Below, piece after piece: positions 26,923 through 34,871 of a stretch of 64,000 nucleotides of DNA. The notes under the pieces were generated by a model that saw only the letters and a program-made list of their open reading frames with translations, did no database searches and had not been told where the DNA came from. The stretch lies in NCBI RefSeq assembly GCF_030818655.1, contig NZ_JAUTAN010000001.1, positions 1,736,001-1,800,000 on the forward strand, written 5' to 3'. The translations under genes were made by a program, and so were the position numbers. Every line of letters starts with the position of its first letter. Positions within the stretch are counted from its first letter, which is position 1. This stretch comes from Nocardioides zeae. GTDB lineage: Bacteria; Actinomycetota; Actinomycetes; Propionibacteriales; Nocardioidaceae.

Positions 26923-27714
26923 ATGTGCCACGAGTCCCCGACCGACCGTGAGAGGTGCCCCCGCTTGTCGTCATCGCGACCCGACCAGCCCGCCGACGCG
27001 GAGGCGCACCGCGACGCGTCGTTCGACGACGTCTGGGCGACCGCCCAGCACTTCACCGGCTGGCTCACCGAGGCGCAGGCGCGCCTCCTCCACGCCGAGG
27101 CCCTCGCGGCACCCGGCACCACGGACGCCCTCGAGATCGGCTCCCACCAGGGTCGCTCGACGGCCGTGCTCGCCCACGCCCGCCGGGCGCGCGGGGGTCG
27201 GCTCGTCGCGCTCGACCCGTTCGTCGACGGCCGGCTCTTCGGTGGCGCGGCGACGCGCACGATCTTCGAGAAGAACATGGCGACCGCCGGCGTGCGGGAC
27301 GTCATCGACCTGCGGATGGCCTACTCGACGAAGGAGCGGGCCTCGTGGAGCACCCCGCTCAGCCTGCTCTACGTCGACGGCAAGCACGACTACTGGACGG
27401 CCGGCGACGACCTGATGTGGGCCGTGCACCTCCCCGAGGGCGGCGCCGTGCTCGTGCACGACTGCTACTCCTCCATCGGCGTGACCCTCGCGATCCTCCG
27501 CCACGTGCTGTTCTCCCGCACGCTGCGCTACGAGCGCCGCGCCGGGTCGCTCGCGCTCTTCCGGGTCGGCCGACCCAGCCTGGCCGACCGCGGCCGGGTG
27601 CTCGCCGAGATGCCGTGGTGGATCCGCAACGTCGGCATCAAGGTGCTCCTGCGCCTGCGGCTGCGCCCCGTCGCCCGCCTCGTCGGCCACGACTCGCCGT
27701 ACGACCCCTACTGA
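26923..27714 (+). CDS. Class I SAM-dependent methyltransferase (class 24-like)
   Basis: 263 residues from ATG 26923; TTG 26965 with AGAGG upstream is an alternative that would fit family length better. Motif I is TDALEIGSHQGRSTAVLAHA, then GRLVALDPFVDGRLF; the SLLYVDGKHDYWTAGDDLMW stretch (the D-G-x-H-x-Y metal/catalytic motif) marks a methyltransferase family often found in glycan gene clusters. GGAVLVHDCYSSIGVTLAIL follows. Divergent from aftD and overlapping the end of the convergent methyltransferase by 7 bp. Substrate unknown; glycan modification inferred from context. Confidence 0.82.
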   Translation: MCHESPTDRERCPRLSSSRPDQPADAEAHRDASFDDVWATAQHFTGWLTEAQARLLHAEALAAPGTTDALEIGSHQGRSTAVLAHARRARGGRLVALDPFVDGRLFGGAATRTIFEKNMATAGVRDVIDLRMAYSTKERASWSTPLSLLYVDGKHDYWTAGDDLMWAVHLPEGGAVLVHDCYSSIGVTLAILRHVLFSRTLRYERRAGSLALFRVGRPSLADRGRVLAEMPWWIRNVGIKVLLRLRLRPVARLVGHDSPYDPY

Positions 27715-28553
27715 GCCGCGGGCTCGCCCAGGCGGTAGACCCGCCGCTCGAGCAGCGTGCCGTCACCACGGCGCAGCTCGGGCTTCACCACGTCGTCGAA
27801 GCGGATCGGGCGTCGCGCCATGCGACGCTGCCGCCGCCACGTGACGACGTCGGTCGCCGCAGCGATGGCACCGGCCACGGCCGTGCGCGGGTGGCCGGGC
27901 TGCTCGAGGGCCCACGCCATGAGCGCGGGGTCGACCTCGCCCTCGACCCGGTAGTCCAGCCGGTCGCGCCAGTGCAGCATCAGCACCCGCGACTCGAACT
28001 GCGAGTCCAGCACCTTCTCGACACCGCGCCGCAGTCCCGTGCGGTCCAGGTACGCCGCCACCTCCGGGTCGGCGTGCGGCGTCGTCTTCGCGGTGAGCAC
28101 CAGCGTGCCGGGAGTGCCGGAAGTGCCGGGGGCGCCGTCCGCTGCTGGCTCGAGGCGGCACCACCAAACGTGGCTCGGGAAGTCCACGATCTTCGCGCTC
28201 GGCGCGTCGGGCACCTCGACGTACCCCGCCCGCGACACCCGCACCAGCTCGTCGATCACCGCGCCCGGATCCGGCACGTGCTCGAGGAGGTTGGAGCAGA
28301 TCGTGTAGTCGAACGCCCCGTCCGCGAACGGCATGTCCGCGGCGTCCGCCTCGAAGAGCGGCCGGGTCACCCGGGCCTCCTCCCGACCCGAGCGCTGCCC
28401 GCCGAAGCGAGCGTCGACGTACCGGTCGAGCAGGACGTCCGCGCGCCACGACGGCTTGTCGCCGCTGCCGACGTCGAGCACCAGGGCGTCGTCGTCGACC
28501 GGGAAGGAGAGCCGCCGCTCGGCGAAGAGACGCAGCTGGGTGAGCACGGACAT
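27708..28553 (-). CDS. Class I SAM-dependent methyltransferase
   Basis: 281 residues, ATG 28553. Motif I is ALVLDVGSGDKPSWRADVLL, later MPFADGAFDYTICSNLLEHV and ELVRVSRAGYVEVPDAPSAK; the central HVWWCRLEP and the C-terminal basic region follow a pattern seen in methyltransferases of polysaccharide clusters. Start preceded by CACAAT and a 6-nt spacer, so probably leaderless. Divergent, by 62 bp, from the flippase gene. The stop TAG lies within the end of the convergent methyltransferase gene. Confidence 0.8.
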   Translation of the reverse strand: MSVLTQLRLFAERRLSFPVDDDALVLDVGSGDKPSWRADVLLDRYVDARFGGQRSGREEARVTRPLFEADAADMPFADGAFDYTICSNLLEHVPDPGAVIDELVRVSRAGYVEVPDAPSAKIVDFPSHVWWCRLEPAADGAPGTSGTPGTLVLTAKTTPHADPEVAAYLDRTGLRRGVEKVLDSQFESRVLMLHWRDRLDYRVEGEVDPALMAWALEQPGHPRTAVAGAIAAATDVVTWRRQRRMARRPIRFDDVVKPELRRGDGTLLERRVYRLGEPAAQ

Positions 28554-28565
28554 GCCGGGATTGTG
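28554..28565 (-). promoter_or_regulatory. Leaderless -10 box for the methyltransferase gene
   Basis: Minus-strand CACAAT (28565-28560), 6-nt spacer, ATG 28553. Confidence 0.4.
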
Positions 28566-28602
28566 TCAGGGCGCTCGATGCGGTTCCTGCCGAGGCGTCC
28601 TC

Positions 28603-28615
28603 TAGGCTCCCGCGG
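28603..28615 (+). promoter_or_regulatory. Leaderless -10 box for the flippase gene
   Basis: TAGGCT at 28603-28608, 7-nt spacer, GTG 28616. Confidence 0.5.
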
Positions 28616-30010
28616 GTGAGTGGATCGAAGGGCACGCTACGGGAGATGCTCCGCGGAGGAGCAGGCGTGGCGATCGCCATGGCGGTGATGAACGTCGGCA
28701 CCTACGGCTTCACGCTGGTGGCGGCGCGCATGCTCGGCCCGAAGGAGTACGGCGCGGTCGCCGCGCTCATGGGACTGCTGCTGGTGGTCAACGTGCTGTC
28801 GGTCGGCCTGCAGGCCACGGGCGCCCGGCAGGTCGCCGCGGACCCGAGCCACCGCGAGCGCATCGAGAACCGCATCCTCGTCACCTCCCGACGCTCCGCC
28901 TGGGCGCTCGGCCTGCTGTGCCTCCTGCTCAGCCCCCTCGTGACCATCGCGCTCGACCTGGGCTCCTTCCTGCCCGCCCTCCTCGTCGCCGCGATCGCCG
29001 TGCCCCTCACCGTCATGGGCGGCCAGGCCGGCATCTTCCAGGGCGAGAAGAAGTGGACGCCGCTCGCCGCGATCTACCTGGGCATGGGCCTCGGTCGCCT
29101 GGGCTTCGGCGCGCTCGGGGTCGCCGTGCGGCCCGACGCGACCGGCGCCATGGCCGGTGTGCTGCTCGGCGCGTTCGTGCCCGTGCTCATCGGCGGCTGG
29201 GCGCTGCGCCGCCGGCGCGGCGGCGAGGGTCCCGGCCCCGCCCCGATGCGCACCGTGCTGCGCGAGGTGGCCCACAACTCGCACGCCCTGCTGGCGTTCT
29301 TCGCGCTCACCAACGCCGACGTCGTGCTCGCGCGCATCACCCTCGACGCCCACGACGCCGGTCTCTACGCGGGCGGGCTCATCCTCGCGAAGGCCGTGCT
29401 CTTCCTGCCCCAGTTCGTCGTCGTCATCGCCTTCCCGGCGATGGCCTCGGAGGGCGCGCAGCGGATGTACCTCAAGGGCGTCGCCCTCGTCGGCGGCATC
29501 GGCGTCGTGGCCACGGCCGGGGCCTGGGCCGTCGGCGAGCTCGTGGTGGTCGGCTCCGGCGACACCCGCCGCTCGCTCGTCGTCGAGTTCGTGGGCGGCG
29601 CTGAGTACGCCGAGATCGAGCACCAGCTGTGGCTCTTCGCGCTGCTCGGCACGCTGTTCGCGATGACCCAGGTGATGGTCTACGAGGTCGTCGCCCGCCA
29701 GCACCGCGGCGCCGTGTACGCCGTGTGGGCGGGGCTCGCCGTGCTCGGCGTCGTCGTGCCCGTCGCGGCGACCGCGACCGGTCTCATCTCCGTCGTCATC
29801 ACCGTCAACGCGGCCGTGCTCGTCGCGCTGCTGCTCGTCGCGGTGCTGCAGGGCCGCGGCCACCGACCGCCGGCCGTGCCCGGGGTGGGCGCGCCCGGCG
29901 CGCCCGGTGGGACGGCGCCCGGTCCCGAGACCGGGCCCGCCCCGACCTCAGTGCGCGGCGGCGTGCCAGCTGACGCCCGTGCCGACGGAGACGTCGAGCG
30001 GCACCCGTAG
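28616..30010 (+). CDS. Polysaccharide flippase-type transporter (Wzx/MATE-like)
   Basis: 464 residues, GTG start with leaderless signature. About twelve hydrophobic spans; the opening GVAIAMAVMNVGTYGFTLVA followed by ARMLGPKEYGAVAALMGLLL is the hallmark of the polysaccharide biosynthesis/flippase family (first two helices with GPKEYG turn). A second repeat-like half starts at LLAFFALTNADVVLARITLD. The tail after about residue 415 is a disordered P/G/A-rich stretch, which overlaps the 3' end of polA by 63 bp on the other strand. Likely moves a lipid-linked glycan across the membrane for the envelope genes at 15.9-28.5 kb. Confidence 0.85.
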   Translation: MSGSKGTLREMLRGGAGVAIAMAVMNVGTYGFTLVAARMLGPKEYGAVAALMGLLLVVNVLSVGLQATGARQVAADPSHRERIENRILVTSRRSAWALGLLCLLLSPLVTIALDLGSFLPALLVAAIAVPLTVMGGQAGIFQGEKKWTPLAAIYLGMGLGRLGFGALGVAVRPDATGAMAGVLLGAFVPVLIGGWALRRRRGGEGPGPAPMRTVLREVAHNSHALLAFFALTNADVVLARITLDAHDAGLYAGGLILAKAVLFLPQFVVVIAFPAMASEGAQRMYLKGVALVGGIGVVATAGAWAVGELVVVGSGDTRRSLVVEFVGGAEYAEIEHQLWLFALLGTLFAMTQVMVYEVVARQHRGAVYAVWAGLAVLGVVVPVAATATGLISVVITVNAAVLVALLLVAVLQGRGHRPPAVPGVGAPGAPGGTAPGPETGPAPTSVRGGVPADARADGDVERHP

Positions 30011-32659
30011 GTCGGCCGCGGAGGCCATCTGCTCCCGCACCAGGGCCTCCAGCCGGTCCCGCTCCCCCGGCGCCACCTCGAGCACGAGCTCGTCGTGCAC
30101 CTGCAGCAGGAGCCGTGACGTCAGGCCCTCCTCCTCGAGGGCGTGCTGCACGTTGAGCATCGCGACCTTGATGATGTCGGCGGCCGAGCCCTGGATGGGC
30201 GCGTTGAGCGCCATCCGCTCGGCGGCCTCGCGCCGCATCCGGTTGTCGCTCGTCAGGTCGGGCAGCTGGCGCCGCCGTCCCATGATCGTCTCGGTGAACC
30301 CCGACTTCCGAGCCTCCACGACGACCCCGGCGAGGTAGTCCCGGATGCCGCCGAAGGTCTCGAAGTACTCGTCCATCAGCCCGCGGGCCTCGGAGGGCTC
30401 GATGCCGAGCTGCTGGCCCAGACCGAACGCGGACAGTCCGTAGGCCAGTCCGTAGTTCATCGCCTTGATCTTGGCCCGCATCTCGACCGTCACCGCGTCG
30501 GGCGCGACGTCGAAGACGCGGGCCGCGGTGATGGAGTGGAAGTCGCGGCCCGAGCGGAAGGCCTCGATGAGGAGGTCGTCCTCCGAGAGGTGGGCCATGA
30601 TCCGCATCTCGATCTGGCTGTAGTCGGCCGTCATCAGCGACTCGTAGGACGGGCCGACCACGAACGCCTCGCGGATGCGGCGTCCCTCCTCGGTGCGGAT
30701 CGGGATGTTCTGCAGGTTCGGATCGGTGCTCGAGAGCCGGCCCGTGGCCGCGATCATCTGGTTGAACGTGGTGTGGATGCGCCCGTCGGGCTGCACCGTC
30801 TTGAGCAGGCCCTCGATGGTCTGCCGCAGGCGGGCGACGTCGCGGTGGCGCAGCAGGTGCAGCAGGAACGGGTGCTCCGTCTTCACGTAGAGCGACTGCA
30901 GCGCGTCGGCGTCGGTCGTGTAGCCGGTCTTCGTGCGCTTCGTCTTCGGCATGCCGAGCTCGTCGAAGAGCACCACCTGCAGCTGCTTGGGCGAGCCGAG
31001 GTTGATCTCCTTGCCGATGACCGCGAACGCGTCCTCCGCGGCGCGACGCACCTCCTCGGCGAAGTGGGCCTCGAGCTCCTCGAGCCGTCCCGTGTCGACG
31101 GCGACGCCCGTGCGCTCGAGCCGACCGAGCAGCTGGATGAGCGGCAGCTCCACCTCGGCGAGCAGGCGGGCGCCGCCGACGGCCTCCACCTCGCCGTCGA
31201 GCGTCTCCGCCAGGTCGATGACGGCCCGCGCGTGGAGCATGGCCGTGTCGGCGACCTCGTCGCCGTGGTCGAACAGGGCCTCCTGCTCGCCACTGGTCTC
31301 CGTGCGCAGCTCGCGCCGCAGGTAGCGCAGCGTCAGGTCGGCCAGCGCGTACGAGCGCTGGTCGGGCTGCACGAGGTACGCCGCCAGCGCGGTGTCGCTG
31401 ACCAGGCCCGCCAGCGTCCAGCCGTGGGCGCTCAGCGCGTGCTGCGGCCCCTTCGCGTCGTGGAGCACCTTCGGGCGCGCGGGGTCGGCCAGCCACCCGG
31501 CCAGCGCGGCCTCGTCCTCCGGTGTCAGGCTCGCGACGTCGACGTACGCCGCCAGCCCGGTCGCGTCGGCGAGGGCGACGCCCTCGACGGTCCCGGTGCC
31601 GGAGCCCCAGGTGCCGCGCACGTGGACCCCGACGTGCTGCCCGCCGAGCCCGTCGAGGAACGCGGCCACCTCGCCGGGCTCCAGCTGCCGGCCCGCGAGC
31701 TCGAACCCGCCCTCCTCGACGATCTGCTCCTCCTCGACGCTGAGCGTGTCGATGGTGCGCTGGCGCAGCTCGCCGCGGAACTCGAGCTCGTCGAAGAGGG
31801 TCAGCGCGGCCGCCCGGTCCCACGGCGCGAGGAGGAGCTGCTCGGGCAGCTTCTCGAGGTCGAGGTCGCGCACGAGGGCGTTGAGCTGGCGGTTGCGGAT
31901 CACGTCGCCGAGGTGCTCGCGGAGCGCCTCGCCCTTCTTCCCGGTGATCTTGTCGGCGTGGGTGATGACGTTGTCGAGCCCGTCGTACTGGTTGATCCAC
32001 TTCGCCGCGAACCCCTGGCCCACCCCGGGCACGCCCGGCAGGTTGTCGGAGGTCTCCCCCACGATCGCCGCCAGCTCGGGGTAGCGGTGCGGCGGGACGC
32101 CGTACTTCGCCTCGACCGCCGCCGGCGTCATCCGCGCCAGGTCGGAGACGCCGCGCATCGGGTAGAGCACCGTCGAGCGATCGGTCACGAGCTGCAGCGA
32201 GTCGCGGTCACCCGTGAGGATCAGCACCTCCATGCCGTCCGCGAGGGCCTGCGTCGTCAGCGTCGCGATGATGTCGTCGGCCTCGAAGCCCTCCTTCTTG
32301 AGGAAGGTGATCCCGAAGGCGGAGAGGACCTGCTCGATGATCGGCAGCTGGCTGCCGAACTCGCCGGGCGTCTTGTTGCGCTTCGCCTTGTACTCCGCGT
32401 ACTGCTCCAGGCGGAACGTCTGCCGCGAGACGTCGAAGGCGACGCCCACGTGGGTCGGCTGCTCGTCGCGCAGCACGTTGACGAGCATCGACGTGAACCC
32501 GTAGACGGCGTTGGTGTGCTGCCCCGTCGTGGTCGAGAAGTTCTCGACCGGGAGCGCGAAGAACGCCCGGTAGGCCAGCGAGTGGCCGTCGAGCAGGAGC
32601 AGGCGCCGCCGCCCCTCGGCGTCGGGCGAGACGGTGGCGGAGGTCGTCGGCTGAGGCAC
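29948..32659 (-). CDS. polA: DNA polymerase I
   Basis: 903 residues, GTG 32659. The N-terminal 5' nuclease domain is intact (LLLDGHSLAYRAFFALP, EGFEADDIIATL, LTGDRDSLQLV, VPGVGQGFAAKWI). The middle domain has the exonuclease fold but I do not see the DxE and YxxxD catalytic residues, so proofreading is probably absent, as in other actinobacterial Pol I proteins. The polymerase domain has motif A DYSQIEMRIMAHLS (about residue 678), motif B RAKIKAMNYGLAYG and motif C QVHDELVLE (about residue 853). Start preceded by TAGGGT and 6 nt (leaderless); divergent from the thioesterase gene. Confidence 0.97.
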   Translation of the reverse strand: MPQPTTSATVSPDAEGRRRLLLLDGHSLAYRAFFALPVENFSTTTGQHTNAVYGFTSMLVNVLRDEQPTHVGVAFDVSRQTFRLEQYAEYKAKRNKTPGEFGSQLPIIEQVLSAFGITFLKKEGFEADDIIATLTTQALADGMEVLILTGDRDSLQLVTDRSTVLYPMRGVSDLARMTPAAVEAKYGVPPHRYPELAAIVGETSDNLPGVPGVGQGFAAKWINQYDGLDNVITHADKITGKKGEALREHLGDVIRNRQLNALVRDLDLEKLPEQLLLAPWDRAAALTLFDELEFRGELRQRTIDTLSVEEEQIVEEGGFELAGRQLEPGEVAAFLDGLGGQHVGVHVRGTWGSGTGTVEGVALADATGLAAYVDVASLTPEDEAALAGWLADPARPKVLHDAKGPQHALSAHGWTLAGLVSDTALAAYLVQPDQRSYALADLTLRYLRRELRTETSGEQEALFDHGDEVADTAMLHARAVIDLAETLDGEVEAVGGARLLAEVELPLIQLLGRLERTGVAVDTGRLEELEAHFAEEVRRAAEDAFAVIGKEINLGSPKQLQVVLFDELGMPKTKRTKTGYTTDADALQSLYVKTEHPFLLHLLRHRDVARLRQTIEGLLKTVQPDGRIHTTFNQMIAATGRLSSTDPNLQNIPIRTEEGRRIREAFVVGPSYESLMTADYSQIEMRIMAHLSEDDLLIEAFRSGRDFHSITAARVFDVAPDAVTVEMRAKIKAMNYGLAYGLSAFGLGQQLGIEPSEARGLMDEYFETFGGIRDYLAGVVVEARKSGFTETIMGRRRQLPDLTSDNRMRREAAERMALNAPIQGSAADIIKVAMLNVQHALEEEGLTSRLLLQVHDELVLEVAPGERDRLEALVREQMASAADLRVPLDVSVGTGVSWHAAAH

Positions 32660-32671
32660 GTACCGACCCTA
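32660..32671 (-). promoter_or_regulatory. Leaderless -10 box for polA
   Basis: Minus-strand TAGGGT (32671-32666), 6-nt spacer, GTG 32659. Confidence 0.5.
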
Positions 32672-32707
32672 ACCGTGACCACCGACGACGTCGGGCGCGG
32701 CCGGGAG

Positions 32708-32719
32708 CAGAATGACCGC
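32708..32719 (+). promoter_or_regulatory. Leaderless -10 box for the thioesterase gene
   Basis: CAGAAT at 32708-32713, 6-nt spacer, ATG 32720. Confidence 0.45.
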
Positions 32720-33169
32720 ATGGATGACGACACCACCACCGTGCCCGGTCTCGACGAGCTCGTCGCGTACATGGCGGAGCACACGGGCGCCCTCAACGAG
32801 AAGATGGGCATCGAGCTCGTCGAGGTCTCTCCCGAGCGGATCGTGGCCACGATGCCCGTCGAGGGCAACACGCAGCCCTACGGCCTGCTCCACGGCGGCG
32901 CGTCCGTCGTGCTCGCCGAGACCCTCGGCTCCGTCGGCTCGGCGCTCCACGCGCACCCCGACCGTGCCGCGGTCGGGGTGGACATCAACGCCACCCACCA
33001 CCGCTCCGCGACGTCCGGCGTCGTCACGGGCGTCGCCACGCCGGTGCACCTGGGCCGCAGCTCGACCAGCTTCGAGGTGGTCATCACCGACGAGGCCGGC
33101 AAGCGGGTCTGCACCGCTCGGATCACCTGCTCGCTGATCCCCGTCGACCGCGTCCCGTCCGCCGGCTGA
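32720..33169 (+). CDS. Hotdog-fold thioesterase (PaaI family)
   Basis: 149 residues. Hydrolyses acyl- or aryl-CoA thioesters. The core motif QPYGLLHGGASVVLAETLGS contains the conserved HGG and the catalytic acidic residue on the long central helix; VGVDINATHHRSATSGVVTG is the following strand pair with the conserved N-HxR. Length is normal for single-domain PaaI/YbgC-like thioesterases. The exact substrate (phenylacetyl-CoA, 1,4-dihydroxy-2-naphthoyl-CoA or other) cannot be told. Divergent from polA; a hairpin separates it from the convergent acetyltransferase gene. Confidence 0.88.
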   Translation: MDDDTTTVPGLDELVAYMAEHTGALNEKMGIELVEVSPERIVATMPVEGNTQPYGLLHGGASVVLAETLGSVGSALHAHPDRAAVGVDINATHHRSATSGVVTGVATPVHLGRSSTSFEVVITDEAGKRVCTARITCSLIPVDRVPSAG

Positions 33170-33176
33170 CCCGCGA

Positions 33177-33195
33177 GCGCGGGCTCAGCCCGCGC
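33177..33195. terminator. Bidirectional hairpin
   Basis: GCGCGGGC-TCA-GCCCGCGC between convergent thioesterase and acetyltransferase genes; overlaps the stop of the latter. Confidence 0.55.
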
Positions 33196-33751
33196 GCTGC
33201 GTCGTCGTCCGCCGCATCGAGCGGCGGGCGGCGAGCACGCTCGTGAGCTGCTGGCGCTGCGGCCGCGCCATCGTCGGGCGCATCGCCGTGATGCGGGCCC
33301 GCACGGTCGCGGTCGGCGCGACCCGGAACGACGCCCGCGTCGCGAGGCCCAGTCGCGCCATGAAGCGGTTGGCGTCGCGCGAGGTGCTCGCCGAGGCCGT
33401 CGAGACCTGGGGCACGTCGTGCTCCTCGGCGTAGGCCACGCCCGCCTCGACGAGCGCCCGGCCCACCCCGCGACGGCGGAACTCCGCCAGGACGGTGGGC
33501 GAGGCGAGGTGCACCATCGGCGTCGGGTCCAGCGGCGAGACCGTGATCATCCGCAGCAGCACGGCGCCGGCGAACGCGCCGCCGTACTCGGCCACCACGA
33601 TCCGGTGGGACTCCCCCGTGAAGGAGGCCTCGACGAGGCGGGCGACGTCGGACGCACCCTCCTCCGGGGAGCGGAGCGACTCGGACCACAGCGCCGTGAG
33701 CGCGGGGATGTCGGAGAGCGCCGCTGCGCGCAGGGTGAGAGGGGCTGCCAT
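33185..33751 (-). CDS. GNAT family N-acetyltransferase
   Basis: 188 residues, ATG 33751; no clear ribosome binding site and no leaderless box, so the start is tentative. GNAT fold: LTLRAAALSDIPALTALWSE at the N-terminus, strands VVAEYGGAFAGAVLLRMITV, and the acetyl-CoA pyrophosphate-binding motif A SPTVLAEFRRRGVGRALVEA (R-x-x-G-x-G/A). The YAEEHDVPQVSTASAS and FMARLGLATRASF parts are motif B. The C-terminal 40 residues are very basic (RPTMARPQRQQ, RRSMRRTTTQ) and might bind nucleic acid. Substrate unknown. Confidence 0.8.
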   Translation of the reverse strand: MAAPLTLRAAALSDIPALTALWSESLRSPEEGASDVARLVEASFTGESHRIVVAEYGGAFAGAVLLRMITVSPLDPTPMVHLASPTVLAEFRRRGVGRALVEAGVAYAEEHDVPQVSTASASTSRDANRFMARLGLATRASFRVAPTATVRARITAMRPTMARPQRQQLTSVLAARRSMRRTTTQRAG

Positions 33752-33935
33752 CAGGGGGACACCGCCCGCGTCACTGCCGTCGCCATGTGTCCTCCGCCTC
33801 GGGCCACGCGCGGACCAGGGGCCCACGCACTTCGATCACCGTTGCGGCACCCGCCCCCACGGTGCGCCGGTCGTCACCCTACGCTCGCCGCAGCCGCGCT
33901 GGCACGGGAGCCGGGCAAAAGTTGAGGGAGCGCTG
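33752..33935. other. Intergenic region between divergent acetyltransferase and DUF554 genes
   Basis: 184 bp; I see no gene. Must contain promoters for both neighbours, but none could be assigned with confidence. Confidence 0.4.
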
Positions 33936-34733
33936 TTGTTCGTCGGATCGGGCACCCTCCTCAACGTCGTCACCGTGCTGGTGGGCTCCGGCCTGGGGGT
34001 CGCGCTGGGCGCCCGGCTCCCCGAGCGCGTACGGCGCGTGGTCGTCGACGGTCTGGGGCTCGTCACGCTGCTCGTGGCGGCGGTCGCGGCGGCCGACGTG
34101 CTCGACCCCGCGCTGGCTGCGGCGACCGGCGCCGGCGCGCCCCTGCTGATCGTGCTCGGCGCGGTGCTCCTGGGCGGCATCGTGGGCGCGGCGCTCGACC
34201 TCGACGGGCGCCTCGTCGCCCTCGGCGGCTGGGCCGAGCGGCGCCTGGCGCGACGGCCACCTCACGCGGCGACCGGCGACGGGGCGGCTCCCGGGGCGAG
34301 CGACACCGAGCACAGCGAGCACACCGACCGTTTCACCGCGGGTTTCGTCGCTGCCTCCCTCGTGTTCTGCACCGGCCCGCTGACCGTGCTCGGCTCGCTC
34401 AACGACGGACTGGGCAACGGCGCCGAGCAGCTCTACCTCAAGGCGACCCTCGACGGGTTCGCCGCCGTGGCCTTCGCCGCCACCTTCGGCTGGGGCGTCG
34501 CCGCGTCGGCGGTCACCGTCGTCGTGGTGCAGGGCAGCCTGACCCTCGTCGGGCTCGTGGTGGGCGACGTGCTGCCCGCGGCCCACGTCGCCGCCCTGAG
34601 CGCGGTGGGTGGCGTGCTCCTCGTCGGCGTCGCGCTGCGGCTGCTCGACGTCGCGCAGGTGGCGGTGGCGTCCCTGCTGCCGGCGCTGGTGGTGGCGCCC
34701 CTGCTGGTCGAGGCGGTCGTGCGGCTGCGGTGA
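33936..34733 (+). CDS. DUF554 family membrane protein
   Basis: 265 residues from TTG 33936 with GAGGGAG five nt upstream. Seven or so hydrophobic spans. The start LFVGSGTLLNVVTVLVGSGLG and RLPERVRRVVVDGLGLVTLL, then LLIVLGAVLLGGIVGAALDL are typical of DUF554 proteins, which are of unknown function and sometimes proposed as small-molecule or metal-related transporters. The conserved FCTGPLTVLGSLNDGL and ATFGWGVAASAVTVVVVQGS are present. A charged, His-containing loop (ATGDGAAPGASDTEHSEHTD) joins the two halves. It precedes the liv operon but has its own hairpin after the stop. Confidence 0.82.
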   Translation: MFVGSGTLLNVVTVLVGSGLGVALGARLPERVRRVVVDGLGLVTLLVAAVAAADVLDPALAAATGAGAPLLIVLGAVLLGGIVGAALDLDGRLVALGGWAERRLARRPPHAATGDGAAPGASDTEHSEHTDRFTAGFVAASLVFCTGPLTVLGSLNDGLGNGAEQLYLKATLDGFAAVAFAATFGWGVAASAVTVVVVQGSLTLVGLVVGDVLPAAHVAALSAVGGVLLVGVALRLLDVAQVAVASLLPALVVAPLLVEAVVRLR

Positions 34734-34741
34734 GCCACCGC
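34727..34741 (+). terminator. Short hairpin at the end of the DUF554 gene
   Basis: GCGGTG-AGC-CACCGC overlapping the stop codon; weak. Confidence 0.35.
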
Positions 34742-34871
34742 GGTGCCGCGTCAACGAGCACCGATTGTTCCCGCTTCGTTACCTCAACGGACGACGCGAC
34801 CGTGCCGAGCGTCATAGCGTTCCACCCCACATGCGTCATGCCCTGACGCGCCGAGCTCGAACAGGAGCCCC

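Noticed and set aside
21009..27305. A single minus-strand protein of about 2100 residues
   Set aside because: The frame is open but the segment 22838-23013 is Arg/Gly-rich and unlike either neighbour; a one-base correction restores two ordinary proteins with a 4-bp overlap. The part beyond 26879 has no start signals.
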